A stretch of DNA of 64,000 bases from Leptospira adleri (GTDB lineage Bacteria; Spirochaetota; Leptospiria; Leptospirales; Leptospiraceae): NCBI RefSeq assembly GCF_002811985.1, contig NZ_NPDU01000006.1, forward strand, positions 36,827 through 100,826. Direction: 5' to 3'. Both the position numbers and the translations under genes were made by a program. Positions 23,192-38,049 of this stretch are shown here, piece by piece. Within the stretch, counting starts at the first letter, position 1. Each line of letters starts with the position of its first letter. Below the pieces are notes generated by a model, which saw only the letters and a program-made list of their open reading frames with translations, was not told where the DNA came from and made no database searches.

Positions 23192-23388
23192 GGAAGAATT
23201 CCGAAATGTAAATTCGATTTTAAAATCGCAAACCGTTCTGTAAAGAAAATGTCGGACGGGAAGTCCGGGAAATGCGAAAAGTTTCCCGTTTCTCCGTTAA
23301 ATTTGACTTGAATAGTCTTTGATAAGGATATGATTTTCAAGGGACTGGTATTTTCAAAATTTATAATATTCCTTGCGGGTCGATTCAA

Positions 23389-24630
23389 ATGTTCGATGTT
23401 TTGATTACAAAATGCGATCGGAAACGTTTTCCGATCTTTTTCTCAGTAAAAAAGAATACGTCCTTGTCGCTCTGTATTCTGATTTGTTTTTGTTTCTTTT
23501 CCTGCAAAGAAAAACAGGATAACAGCGGCCTTCAATTTATGTTGGGCGTGACCCTTTGTGCTTTGCCGGCGAACAACGTCGTCGAGCCGGCGACTCCGAA
23601 CGAAGTGAAAGTATTTCCTTCCGGCGCCGTCGCGGCGATCTATCAGAGAACGAGCAATTACGACCAGGATTCAAGCGAAGAAGTGACTCTTTCTTTCAGC
23701 GTCGACGGGAAAAGTTTCTCGAGCAGAACGCTCAAACCTTTGGTTCAGGGCGGATACCAAGCCCAGTATTTTTTAAGAACCGAATCCGACTATTATGCCG
23801 CGAATCATAAGACGGTCGTATATAAGACGAATGACTCGGGACAAAGCTGGTCCCCGTTTCCTTTTGCTTCCAACTTTTGGGGCGTCGTCGGCAACGGCGA
23901 TTATCACTGGGTTCAATTTGCGGATGTAAATTCTGGAATACGATTTTCTTCGGCGAGGACTTCCGATTATACAAATTACAATTCTTATATGGAACGGACG
24001 ACGGATGGAGGAAACGCTTGGGATCAGACGAATCTATCTTCTCAGTTCTATTCCGTTTCCAACGTTTATCTGAAATCATCCCAGGAAGTGATTCTTATCG
24101 GGACGAACCAAGGCCAATTGGGAGCTTATAGAATTTTTTATTCGAACGATGCGGGTCGGACTTTTACACAAACGAATGGGTCCGTTTCTATGTACGCAAG
24201 GATCGCCTTTTTGGATTCTTTGAACGGATGGGTTTTTTCAACTTCGAATCCTTTGTTGCGGACCGCAGATGGGGGACTTACTTGGACTTCCGTTGTTCAC
24301 AATCTGACCGGCGGTTCCTTTCAGGTCGTGAAATTTTTAAATACGAACAACGGTTATGCGTTGTATGGTCCGTATCAATCCTACAAATTTTATAAAACTA
24401 CGGACGGAGGCGCCAACTGGACCTTAATTCCGCTTCCGTTCGCGAGCGGAGGATTGGACGGCACGTTTGACGCGGGCGCGGGGAAGATTTTTATAGCCTA
24501 TAAAACGAAACTTTTCGGTTCGAACGACGAGTTTGCGACCTATGAAGAAGCGGATCCCGGATTGAAATTAAGAAAGTATTCCTATTCGAACGCGGTCGTA
24601 AATCCGGCCTGTCTTATGTATTCCCTCTAA
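23389..24630 (+). CDS. BNR/Asp-box (YCF48-like) beta-propeller lipoprotein
   Basis: This 413-residue predicted lipoprotein has a long N-terminus leading to the lipobox CFFSC (Cys39). At least four Asp-box/BNR repeats follow: TNDSGQSWSPF, TTDGGNAWDQT, TADGGLTWTSV and TTDGGANWTLI. The spacing of these repeats is typical of a beta propeller. Surface or periplasmic binding is likely; sialidase-type catalysis is not evident. The start used gives 25 residues before the hydrophobic core, so a later start is possible. Convergent with the imelysin operon. Confidence 0.72.
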   Translation: MFDVLITKCDRKRFPIFFSVKKNTSLSLCILICFCFFSCKEKQDNSGLQFMLGVTLCALPANNVVEPATPNEVKVFPSGAVAAIYQRTSNYDQDSSEEVTLSFSVDGKSFSSRTLKPLVQGGYQAQYFLRTESDYYAANHKTVVYKTNDSGQSWSPFPFASNFWGVVGNGDYHWVQFADVNSGIRFSSARTSDYTNYNSYMERTTDGGNAWDQTNLSSQFYSVSNVYLKSSQEVILIGTNQGQLGAYRIFYSNDAGRTFTQTNGSVSMYARIAFLDSLNGWVFSTSNPLLRTADGGLTWTSVVHNLTGGSFQVVKFLNTNNGYALYGPYQSYKFYKTTDGGANWTLIPLPFASGGLDGTFDAGAGKIFIAYKTKLFGSNDEFATYEEADPGLKLRKYSYSNAVVNPACLMYSL

Positions 24631-24648
24631 AACCATCAGATTCTTAAA

Positions 24649-24677
24649 AAAAGGAACAAACAAAGTTTGTCCCTTTT
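24649..24677. terminator. Bidirectional terminator between convergent genes
   Basis: Arms AAAAGGAACAAAC and GTTTGTCCCTTTT (12 of 13 positions pair) enclose a 3-base loop. A-runs lie on the left and a T-run on the right. It sits between the stops at 24630 (plus) and 24718 (minus), so it can serve both. Confidence 0.78.
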
Positions 24678-24717
24678 GATTTTTTGATCGGCCTGTGTAT
24701 CAGAATATTCTAAAATT

Positions 24718-25938
24718 CTAATCTCCGTCCGCGTTGGAAGGAAGGGCGTTCGCGCCGAGGATTCCGATGACTTCGGTCGCAAACGTGTTTCTCAAATCTT
24801 TGAAAAGATCGTAAACCTGTTCGTCGACAAAGGTCAAATTTCCGGTCAAATCCGCTTTGAGAGTGGCGGAGGCGTTGATTCTACTTTGAAGATTGTTTTT
24901 GAGGGTCGCGATTTTGTTTCTGACCCTTGTGTCCAAGGAACTGTTCTGAAGTTTTACGAGATAACTGAGCGATCTGGAATCCGGATCTCCCGCGTTTCCC
25001 GCGTAAACGAGTTCGAGACCTTCCACCGAAGATAAAAGATCTCGATAAGAAGAATCGCTGTAGATCGATTCCAGCTTTGCGGGATATTGGGTCGCGCCTG
25101 CAAGAGTGAGTCCCGCGGGAACTCCGATACGGATGTCCTGGTTCGTATATTCCAATTGAACGATCCCGTTGATAAACGAATCGACCGCGTCTTTGATTCC
25201 TACAAAAGAATTGGATCCGGTCGCGAGCTCGTTTGCAAAGGAAGAATTCCATGAGTTGTAGAGTCTCTGGCAATCGAGTTGGATCACACTTGCGAGGGAA
25301 GCGATATAAGCTCTTCTTCCCGCGCTTCCCCCGTTTGCGGTATCGATTGCGGCTAACGTATGAACGTTTGCTCCGTTGTCGAAGATAAAATATTCTAAAG
25401 CGGCGAATCCTTTTCTTGTAAGCGGATATCCGTCCACCGTACTCGAAGAGGGACTTGTTGCGGCTGCTGTGTCGAGATCGGTGGAAACGGGTCGATTGGT
25501 TTCTCCCAAAATGTATCCGTCCAGTTTGTGAAAGTATGTGGACGGAAGATAGGAACGGTTGATGTAAAAGATCTCCGCTTGCTTAAACAGTTTTCTTGCG
25601 GCTAACCATTTGTTTTGAAGATCTGCTAAATCCGTTTGGCCCGTCCCGGTTCCGGCGGTCGTCTGATACGTCGCCGCGCTTGTCTTCAACTGATTCGATG
25701 CGGCCAGAAGTTTGCTGAATTGCGGAAGCGCCACTTGGTTCGCGGAATAGTTCAGAAATTCTCCCGTACTTGCGTTTGCGAAAAGGGCGACTAACAATGT
25801 TTCGGCGCCGGAGATCTTTCCTATTTCTTCGCAGCGAATTCCCGGAAAAACCACAAAAAAAGCCGTAAGAAGAATTTTGATCTTCTTTGCGATAAGAGCG
25901 CTCTTTTTGGATGAATTAGAAAATTCTAAAATTCTCAT
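24718..25938 (-). CDS. Imelysin-family protein, degenerate metal motif
   Basis: This 406-residue imelysin (M75-like) protein is probably a lipoprotein (FPGIRC, Cys36). Imelysin family landmarks are present, such as KLDGYILGETN and the loop DGYPLTRKGFAALEYFIF. The usual Gly-x-His-x-x-Glu motif reads GFAALE at 177-182, with Ala where His is expected. Its start overlaps the di-haem oxidoreductase stop by 4 bp. It is the last gene of a three-gene operon with a canonical imelysin at the front. A role in periplasmic iron handling is inferred from the family. Confidence 0.82.
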   Translation of the reverse strand: MRILEFSNSSKKSALIAKKIKILLTAFFVVFPGIRCEEIGKISGAETLLVALFANASTGEFLNYSANQVALPQFSKLLAASNQLKTSAATYQTTAGTGTGQTDLADLQNKWLAARKLFKQAEIFYINRSYLPSTYFHKLDGYILGETNRPVSTDLDTAAATSPSSSTVDGYPLTRKGFAALEYFIFDNGANVHTLAAIDTANGGSAGRRAYIASLASVIQLDCQRLYNSWNSSFANELATGSNSFVGIKDAVDSFINGIVQLEYTNQDIRIGVPAGLTLAGATQYPAKLESIYSDSSYRDLLSSVEGLELVYAGNAGDPDSRSLSYLVKLQNSSLDTRVRNKIATLKNNLQSRINASATLKADLTGNLTFVDEQVYDLFKDLRNTFATEVIGILGANALPSNADGD

Positions 25939-27452
25939 AAAGACTCCAGGAAAAGAATCAGCTTGTCTCGGTCGGCTTTCGGAAGGGCGACGAATTTATT
26001 TTTGGAATTGAGGGCTTCGCCTCCGTGCCAGAGGATCGCTTCCTTGTGGCCTCTTGCTCTTCCGTCGTGAAGAAGGTTGTTGTGACCGTTTACCTTTTGC
26101 ACGAGACCCGTTCCCCAAAGCGGAGGGGTTCTCCATTCGGTTCCGGTCGCTTCGAAGTCTTCGCGATTGTCGGCAAGATCGGTTCCCATGTCGTGAAGAA
26201 GAAGATCCGTATAAGGTTTGATATGCTGAAAGGAAACTTCCGGAAATCCGTCTATGGCGCCCGTAAAGATATACGGCTTGTGACAGGAGTTGCAGCCTAC
26301 TTGTGTAAAGAGTTCTTTGCCGCGAACCACGTCCGCATTCGTCCAGTTTCTTCTTCCGGGAACGCTTACGAGTCTTGTGTATAATGTGACGAGGTCTGCG
26401 GTCTTTTTGGAAATTTCGGTTCCTTCCGCAGTCCCGTTGTTGCCCGGTGTGGACGCGAGACAGTTTGCCTGTGCGGCGGTGCAATTTTGCGTAGGAAAGA
26501 GCGGACTTGTGATTCCTATATCTCCTAAAAACGCTCCTTGGTTTTGTTGCGGTAAGTTCGGCTCGTTCGCCTTCCAACCGAATCTTCCAAGAACTTTCTT
26601 TTGAAGTTTTGCGTCCCATACAGTATTCGGTTTTCCTGATATACCGTCTCCATCCAAATCGTTCGGATCCGCGAAGGAAAGAATCGTAGATTCGGGGATC
26701 GCTTCCAAAAGTCCGAGGCCGGGAATCATCGGAGAAGTGCGGGGAGATTGATTGACTACGGCTGGAGTTCCGAACGCCCAAGCGGAAATCGTAAACGTCG
26801 GTCTTCTGAGAGAATATGCTTCTCCGTCCGGAAAGGTTCCGGGTTCTTCCGCGAACGTTACCGTTGTAGTCGCTTCTGCGGGAACTAAAGGAGGTCCGGC
26901 GACTCCGTGGTCGTTGATCTGAAGTCCGTAGTTGTCGAGTCCGACGGGACCGCCCGTGATCGGATCCTTTCCATTCTTACTGACTCGAATTAGCATCGTG
27001 GAGAAATTACTACTTCCGCTTGCGGGTGGAGTTCCTCTTCCGTCTTTAACGTGACAACCGTTGCAAGAGGTGCTGTTGAATACGGGGCCTAAACCGTCGG
27101 ATGCGGAGTTCCCGCCTTGCACCCAAAGACGATTGAAAAAAGAATTCCCGCCCTGAAAGTCGATGTTCCCGTTGTCTCGAAGATTGGCCGCGACCAAATC
27201 GAACGCGTTTACGGTGCTATCGAACGTCGTCGTAAATCCGCCGGAGTATTGTTCGCCCGGATCCAGATTCTGAAGGACAAGAAGAATGGTTGCCAATTCT
27301 AGATCGTCGTTCTTTTTCTTATGATCTAAAATCCCGCACTGCGAGAATAAAACGAAAAGGATTCCCAGGAGGAATCCCATTCGTATATTAGAATATGTTG
27401 AAACCTTGAAGGAAGAAAATTCTTCCTTCCTTTTTGTGATTTTGTTTTTCAT
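25935..27452 (-). CDS. Di-haem oxidoreductase / putative peroxidase (DUF1111) lipoprotein
   Basis: This 505-residue protein has a lipoprotein signal (LFSQC, Cys39) and two c-type haem sites, CNGCH (130-134) and CNSCH (about 385). It has the family's LWVQGGNSASDGLGPVFNSTSC and LLHDMGTDLADN segments. DUF1111/DHOR proteins resemble di-haem cytochrome c peroxidases and are often encoded next to imelysins in iron-regulated operons. It is flanked by two imelysin genes (4-bp overlap and 35-bp gap), which supports one function. Redox steps in iron uptake are possible but unproven. Confidence 0.86.
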   Translation of the reverse strand: MKNKITKRKEEFSSFKVSTYSNIRMGFLLGILFVLFSQCGILDHKKKNDDLELATILLVLQNLDPGEQYSGGFTTTFDSTVNAFDLVAANLRDNGNIDFQGGNSFFNRLWVQGGNSASDGLGPVFNSTSCNGCHVKDGRGTPPASGSSNFSTMLIRVSKNGKDPITGGPVGLDNYGLQINDHGVAGPPLVPAEATTTVTFAEEPGTFPDGEAYSLRRPTFTISAWAFGTPAVVNQSPRTSPMIPGLGLLEAIPESTILSFADPNDLDGDGISGKPNTVWDAKLQKKVLGRFGWKANEPNLPQQNQGAFLGDIGITSPLFPTQNCTAAQANCLASTPGNNGTAEGTEISKKTADLVTLYTRLVSVPGRRNWTNADVVRGKELFTQVGCNSCHKPYIFTGAIDGFPEVSFQHIKPYTDLLLHDMGTDLADNREDFEATGTEWRTPPLWGTGLVQKVNGHNNLLHDGRARGHKEAILWHGGEALNSKNKFVALPKADRDKLILFLESL

Positions 27453-27487
27453 AACGATTCATCTTTTTTTATATTTTATTTTCTAAC

Positions 27488-28804
27488 TTAAATGGAGAAG
27501 TCCGTGATCGAAACCCCGACCGCCTTTGCTGCGTCCGTGATCGTTTTTTTCAGAGTGTCACCGATCAATTTCTGAGTATTAAAAAGGATATTGTACTCCG
27601 AGTCCGTGTTGCGGATGATCTGATCGTAACGTCCCGTCAACGATCCGGTAGGACAGCTTGTCGTATAGTTCGGATCGGATGTTTGCTCCGGAAGATTGAG
27701 ACAGAACGCGTCTCTCGAAGCGGTGACTTGGGAAGCGATCGGAGGAGCGGTGAACGTTCCGAAAAGCGTACTCAAACCGGGGCCTGTGGAAATCACGGTT
27801 CCTTTTTTGATTTGAAAGGATCCGTTCCAAAGATTCAGAACTCCTTGCGCGTCGTAATAGAAGTCGGCTTTGGTGGTATCGCTAAAACAAGAATGTTCTT
27901 CTTCTTGTTGTCCGTCGAATGTTCCGGTAAGTCTTTGTCCACCCCATTCTCCCGCGATAAACTTGCCGAGTCCTTGGAAGATGTTCGTGATCGCCGTGTT
28001 TGGACTGGATTTCATGAGATTGGAATAAGTGGTTCCATCGGAGAATTGATCCCGGATGAGTTTCAATTGAAGGACCATCGCGTCGGTGATCGCTTTCATG
28101 TAAGCCTTTCTTCTTGCTCCGCCTGCGGTTGCATTTGCAAAATCACTCACGGGGCGTTGACCGGAAACTTGATTGATTCCGCCGTTGGAGAGATCCTGTC
28201 CCCAGAGAAGATATTCTACGGCGTGCCAGCCTACGGTTACTACCTTTTCATCGTTTCCTTCGGTTGCGGCTGTTGCAGTTGCGTCCCCGTTTACGGCTAA
28301 GATTGCTGTATAAGTCGTAGCTCCTGCGCCGCCGATATAGTTGTCGATTGCGGATTCATCCAGAGGCCAAGCGTTGAGAAGCCCTTCGCATTCCAAGGCT
28401 CCGGATCCGTCCGTAGCCGCACCGCAGCCTATTACGTCCGAATTGTCGATGGGACCGGATGAAAAACGGAACGCTTCGGTCACGAGATATGAGGCTCGTG
28501 CGATGACGAAGAGATTCTTTAAGTTCGTATGATCCGCGGCCGTTGGAGTCGCGGTCGCTGCGAAAGTATTTACCGCGGTTTGGAGGGCGACTGCGTCCTT
28601 GTAACTTTGATCGTAAGATTGGTAACCCAATTGAAGATAACGGTCTACGACTTGGGCCTTTGTGGCGGTCGGAACGGATCCTAAGGCGACGATTCCCGCA
28701 AGAATCGTGGAATCGTTGTTATTCTTATCCGGTTTGCAATTCAGAAATAGAAAAGAAACCAAGATAAGGAGAATGGAAAGAAGCGATGTCTTTTTTAGAT
28801 ACAT
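27488..28804 (-). CDS. Imelysin lipoprotein (LruB-like)
   Basis: This 438-residue lipoprotein has lipobox LFLNC (Cys23). The imelysin domain carries an intact GWHAVE motif (192-197), the Gly-x-His-x-x-Glu signature thought to bind metal. The leptospiral uveitis antigen LruB is an imelysin-like lipoprotein, and this gene could be its orthologue; I cannot confirm that from sequence alone. It is the first gene of an operon with the di-haem oxidoreductase and a second imelysin. A Fur-box-like sequence lies about 93 bp upstream of the start. Confidence 0.88.
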   Translation of the reverse strand: MYLKKTSLLSILLILVSFLFLNCKPDKNNNDSTILAGIVALGSVPTATKAQVVDRYLQLGYQSYDQSYKDAVALQTAVNTFAATATPTAADHTNLKNLFVIARASYLVTEAFRFSSGPIDNSDVIGCGAATDGSGALECEGLLNAWPLDESAIDNYIGGAGATTYTAILAVNGDATATAATEGNDEKVVTVGWHAVEYLLWGQDLSNGGINQVSGQRPVSDFANATAGGARRKAYMKAITDAMVLQLKLIRDQFSDGTTYSNLMKSSPNTAITNIFQGLGKFIAGEWGGQRLTGTFDGQQEEEHSCFSDTTKADFYYDAQGVLNLWNGSFQIKKGTVISTGPGLSTLFGTFTAPPIASQVTASRDAFCLNLPEQTSDPNYTTSCPTGSLTGRYDQIIRNTDSEYNILFNTQKLIGDTLKKTITDAAKAVGVSITDFSI

Positions 28805-29116
<312 letters not shown>

Positions 29117-31567
29117 TTAGAGTTCAAAGCTGACTCCGACGTTGATTTGGCGGAAAGGTCCGACTTGGATTCCTTCCGGAAGTCGACCGGAGATGTAGCG
29201 GACGTCTCCGAGGTTTTTACCGGTCACAAAAACGCTCCAACGTTTGATCGGATCCTTATATCCGATGTTCGCGTTTACGAGAGCGTAGGCTGGAATGACC
29301 CCCGTTTCACCGGAACTGTCCGAAGAAATATTCAAATACTGTAATACTTTTTTGCCGAGAGGATCCGTGATCGAATCCGCCCAATAAACCGTCCGAGTGT
29401 TTGTGTCGTCGTGGAATTGAGCCGAAAAATACTGATATTCCGCTCTTGCATAAAAACCCTTAGGATGAATGTAGCCAAAGGAAATCGTAGCCGTGTCCCT
29501 CGAAACGTAAGGAACGTAATTTCCGTTCTTGTCCCTTTGAGTGACTATAAAATCCAAGAGGGATTGGTTCGCGGTCACTTTGGAAGTATCGATGGAATAT
29601 TGATTCATCTTCGCGTCGGCTCTTGTATAGATGAGTTCGATAGGAAGTTTGAAGTTTGCGTCGAAGATCTTCGCCGGATCAAAGGTGATATTCGTTTCCA
29701 AACCGCGGCTATATGTTCTCCCTCCGTTTTTAGCGGAGGACGCAGAATCGTTTCCGGATGTGGAAGAAGTGATGATGATCTGATTTACGTAATTCAGATC
29801 GAAGTAGGTCACTTGGGCATTTAAGTAATTTGTAATATCCCCTCTGATTCCGGTTTCATAGTTATAGGAATACTCGGGATCTATTTTATTGATCACGCCA
29901 GAATTGTTCAGCGCATCCTGATAGCGCGGAGGGGAGAATCCTTTGTGCGCGCCTGCGAACCAAGTGAGATCCTTTTTGATATCGTAGGTAAGACCCAAAC
30001 CCGGGATGAGAACGTGATACGTATGTCTGCTTCCCTTATCCACTTCCTGAGGAGGAGAATTCGGATCCGGTTGGTTCGTAACCGGATCGAGGGCTTGCTG
30101 ACGAAGAATCGTTCTGTTTTGAGTAAACGTCTCGTAACGAACTCCGGGAATCACCGAAAACTTATCGTAAAATTTAAAACTGTTTTGCGCGAAACCCGCG
30201 ACCGACTTCGTATTGTTGACTTCGTGATCCCGGAGTTGTCCCGACTTTGCCAGAGAATATTCGGAAGACGCGGTCCCTGTCGCGGGATTTCCCAATCCGT
30301 TTCCGAAGATCGCATAATCCGGCGTAGATGGTCCGTCTATGTATTTGATATCCGCTGTTTCATAGTGATAACGAAGACCCGCGTCCAACTGATTCTTAAT
30401 TCCGAAAAATTGATAGTCTTGTTGGTAACGGGATTCCGCCCCGACGAAACGATAGGCGCGGTCCCTGTGTCCGACGCTGTCCAACATATAAACCGTGTCG
30501 CCCGGTCTGTTGACGAAAGGCTCCGTATCATAGGCTTTGATAACGTTACCCGGAAGAGAGCCGAAATAAGAACCCGTATTACGAACGTAGTTTTGTCTCG
30601 CCCAGTTTCTTTCCGTATAAGCCGCGTAAACTTTCGTGACAAGTTTGGAATTATCGGTGATCTTCCATTCGTGACCGATGTCTCCGGAATATCTCTGAAG
30701 TTTTCGATTATCCTGTTCCGCAAAATTCGAAGAAGAATTGTTCCAGAATTGAGCCGTCGTCAAACCGAGATAAGTCATGTTTGCGTCTTGGACGGTCCCG
30801 ACGAATTTTGTAGTGAGAGCGTGTTTCTCGTTCAGATCGGTGACCGACTTAAAGGAAACCTCATGAAGACGAAAGTCTTGGTGATCTCGGAAGCCGTTCC
30901 CTTGTTTGCGAAGGACCATAATATCGATCCCCGTGTTTCCGAAAGTTCCGCCGTAGGAAATTTGAGAAGAGAAGAATCCGTAAGATCCTCCCTGCATGGA
31001 AACGGAAAGAACCGGATCTTTGGGAGGACGTTTGGTGATGAAGTTGACAACACCGCCGATAGTCGACGGTCCGAAGAGAATCGCTCCCGATCCTTTGACT
31101 ACTTCGATTCTTTCCATACGATCGATGTTAGGCGTATAGTATTGTTCCGGAGCGGAATAAGGATTGAGAGAGGTGAAGATTCCGTCTTCGAGTATGAGGA
31201 CTTTTCTTCCCAGGTCGCTATTGACTCCTCGAAAACCGATGTTCAAGATCAATCCAGTATCTTGATAACGGATCGAAGCTCCGGGGACTCTTCGGAGGAC
31301 TTCCATTGAATCCACGGGGCGGGTCTGATCGAGAAATTCTTTTTCGATTACGGTTGCGGAGCCGGGAATTCGTTTGAGATCGTTTTTTCTTTTTCCGATT
31401 ACGGAAATGGTTCCTCGGGACCATTTTTCCTTTTCAGCTTCCTCCGGTGCAGGGGCCGGAGCCGGTTTTTCTTTGTTTTCCGAAATTTCCTGGGATTGCG
31501 CGGGAACTCCCCAGGAAAAGAGGAAAAAGAGTAGAATTGAGACAGACAGAATTGATTTTTTGTGCAT
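29117..31567 (-). CDS. TonB-dependent outer-membrane receptor (FecA-like)
   Basis: This 816-residue receptor has a signal peptide (ending PAQSQ). A Pro/Glu linker is followed by a possible TonB box (GTISVIGKR, about 51-59). The plug domain contains VDSMEVLRRVPGASIRYQDT, GFRGVNSDLGRKVLILEDG and MERIEVVKGSGAILFGPSTIGG. A 22-strand-type barrel ends in INVGVSFEL, with terminal aromatic/hydrophobic residues. The ligand is probably a ferric chelate or haem. A Fur-like box overlaps its promoter, and the Fur-boxed imelysin operon lies downstream. Confidence 0.9.
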   Translation of the reverse strand: MHKKSILSVSILLFFLFSWGVPAQSQEISENKEKPAPAPAPEEAEKEKWSRGTISVIGKRKNDLKRIPGSATVIEKEFLDQTRPVDSMEVLRRVPGASIRYQDTGLILNIGFRGVNSDLGRKVLILEDGIFTSLNPYSAPEQYYTPNIDRMERIEVVKGSGAILFGPSTIGGVVNFITKRPPKDPVLSVSMQGGSYGFFSSQISYGGTFGNTGIDIMVLRKQGNGFRDHQDFRLHEVSFKSVTDLNEKHALTTKFVGTVQDANMTYLGLTTAQFWNNSSSNFAEQDNRKLQRYSGDIGHEWKITDNSKLVTKVYAAYTERNWARQNYVRNTGSYFGSLPGNVIKAYDTEPFVNRPGDTVYMLDSVGHRDRAYRFVGAESRYQQDYQFFGIKNQLDAGLRYHYETADIKYIDGPSTPDYAIFGNGLGNPATGTASSEYSLAKSGQLRDHEVNNTKSVAGFAQNSFKFYDKFSVIPGVRYETFTQNRTILRQQALDPVTNQPDPNSPPQEVDKGSRHTYHVLIPGLGLTYDIKKDLTWFAGAHKGFSPPRYQDALNNSGVINKIDPEYSYNYETGIRGDITNYLNAQVTYFDLNYVNQIIITSSTSGNDSASSAKNGGRTYSRGLETNITFDPAKIFDANFKLPIELIYTRADAKMNQYSIDTSKVTANQSLLDFIVTQRDKNGNYVPYVSRDTATISFGYIHPKGFYARAEYQYFSAQFHDDTNTRTVYWADSITDPLGKKVLQYLNISSDSSGETGVIPAYALVNANIGYKDPIKRWSVFVTGKNLGDVRYISGRLPEGIQVGPFRQINVGVSFEL

Positions 31568-31582
31568 CGTCGATTTCGATTT

Positions 31583-31597
31583 TGAAAATGATTCTCA
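31583..31597 (-). promoter_or_regulatory. Fur-box-like operator of the TonB receptor gene
   Basis: The sequence TGAAAAT-g-ATTCTCA is a near-perfect 7-1-7 inverted repeat and matches the Fur consensus at 12 of 14 positions. It ends 16 bp upstream of the receptor start codon, where a repressor could block initiation. Confidence 0.68.
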
Positions 31598-31701
31598 ATA
31601 TTTGGGTGCTGGGTTTAGAGTCAAGGGAGAATGGAAAGAAAAGAAGGAACATCCAAGAAAAATTCTTAGAAATTAGAACTTAGGGAATGAGAGGGGTAAA
31701 T

Positions 31702-31923
31702 GTAGGAACTCCCGCGTTTTCCCTTTCACCAGATGATTTGTCTTAACAAAGAATGTAGGAACTCCTTCGTTTTCCCTTTCACCAAATGATTTGTCTTAAC
31801 AAAGAACGTGGGAACTCCTTCGTTTCCCTTTCACCAAATGATTTGTCTTAACAAAGAACGTAGGAACTCCTTCGTTTTCCTTTCACCAAATGATTTGTCT
31901 TAACAAAGAACGTAGGAACTCCC
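31702..31923. repeat. 52/53-bp tandem repeat array B
   Basis: Five units begin with GTAGGAACTCC (or GTGGGAACTCC) at 31702, 31755, 31808, 31860 and 31912, so the period is 53, 53, 52 and 52 bp. The rest of each unit contains CACCAAATGATTTGTC and is unrelated to the filler of array A at 3767-4090. The fifth motif runs up to the stop codon of the VTT gene (31924). Reading frames through the array look non-coding. Confidence 0.9.
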
Positions 31924-32553
31924 TCAGAAAATCTTACCGGAAAAAACAAAACGAACGAAAAAAAGAATCACAACCGACTGAGAAAGTTGTCCCGCGAGGA
32001 AAACGGGATAAAAGATTTTCTTTTTGTAACGAATCACGCCGAGAATCGCGCTCAAGATCGGCGCCGGCAAAGGAAGAGCGTTGAATGCAAAAATCGCCAA
32101 AACGCCATAGCGGTTTAAAAATCCTTTCATTCTATAAAATTTTTTCGGGCTGATCAATTTGATACAAGCACGCGCAGCGATTCTTCCGAGGAAATAATTG
32201 ATCGAAAAAGAAATCAAAAGTCCGAGTATATGAAGCGCGATGAGATCGCCTCCGTCGAGTTTGGAATACGTCGCGCGGATATATAAGAATTCGATGGGAA
32301 GATAAAAGAAAAACAGCCCTCCGAAAAGAGTCGTGAAAAAGACGCCAATCAGACTCGGCTTCCGAATTTCATTTCCCACATAAAGAACGAGTTTCTGCAC
32401 CGCGCCCAAACCTGGGATTTCGAATTTAAGAATCCCGGATGTCGCCAAGATCAAAAGTGTCACCGCGATCAAAACGGTGGAAAGAAAAATCAGACCGGAG
32501 TAAAAATTTCTTTTTTCGTGATACGAAAAAATCTCATCCTTTAGGAATTGCAC
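31924..32553 (-). CDS. VTT-domain (DedA/SNARE-associated) membrane protein
   Basis: This 209-residue membrane protein has about five helices. The VTT signature region is FFFYLPIEFLYIRATYSK followed by LPLPAPILSAILGVIRYKK. DedA-like proteins are lipid scramblases or transporters of undecaprenyl phosphate and phospholipids. Several are shorter and divergent, as here. The start is GTG at 32553, 20 bp inside the preceding gene. Specific substrate unknown. Confidence 0.75.
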   Translation of the reverse strand: MQFLKDEIFSYHEKRNFYSGLIFLSTVLIAVTLLILATSGILKFEIPGLGAVQKLVLYVGNEIRKPSLIGVFFTTLFGGLFFFYLPIEFLYIRATYSKLDGGDLIALHILGLLISFSINYFLGRIAARACIKLISPKKFYRMKGFLNRYGVLAIFAFNALPLPAPILSAILGVIRYKKKIFYPVFLAGQLSQSVVILFFVRFVFSGKIF

Positions 32554-32877
32554 TCGATTCTTTCTTCCTTATGAGATAAGACGGGACGCGGGAAGCGATC
32601 GCGGAAAGAATCAAACCTCCCGTCTCTCTTGTGACTTCGTCGTCAAAGGAAAGATTTTGAATCTGCATCGCGGCAAGAACGGTTCCGGCGGAAAATGCAG
32701 CCGAAAGAATCAAGGAAGTTCTCAGCCAGATTTTTGTCTTTTCCGGATACATTATAAATCCTGCATATAGTCCGACTACGCTGAGATAAATCGGCATCCA
32801 CAGCCAAGGATCCGGATCGTTCCACTGCAGGGCTGCGAACAAAATCCAAAGAAGAATGATTGAAATAGAAAATGCTT

Positions 32878-32881
<4 letters not shown>
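32534..32881 (-). CDS. TMEM220-like small membrane protein
   Basis: This protein has about 115 residues and three or four helices. The segment FAALQWNDPDPWLWMPIYL matches the conserved core of the TMEM220 family, whose function is unknown. The ATG at 32881 overlaps the upstream nitrilase stop (ATGA). The 3' end overlaps the VTT gene, so three genes are translationally linked. Confidence 0.7.
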
Positions 32882-35879
<2,998 letters not shown>

Positions 35880-35910
35880 GATTCTGATTTAGTATATTCT
35901 GTTTTCTTAA

Positions 35911-38049
<2,139 letters not shown>

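Noticed and set aside
29945..31309. A 454-codon plus-strand frame
   Set aside because: It lies fully antisense to the TonB receptor gene, whose protein has clear plug and barrel motifs. The frame is Arg/Ser/Val-rich as expected for an antisense shadow.
31434..31683. Small frames antisense to and upstream of the TonB receptor start
   Set aside because: They overlap the receptor's 5' end and the Fur-like box and have no ribosome-binding site.
31702..31923. CRISPR array
   Set aside because: The sequence between motif copies is itself repeated, the motif is only 11-14 bp, and no cas gene lies in the window. The same holds for 3767-4090.
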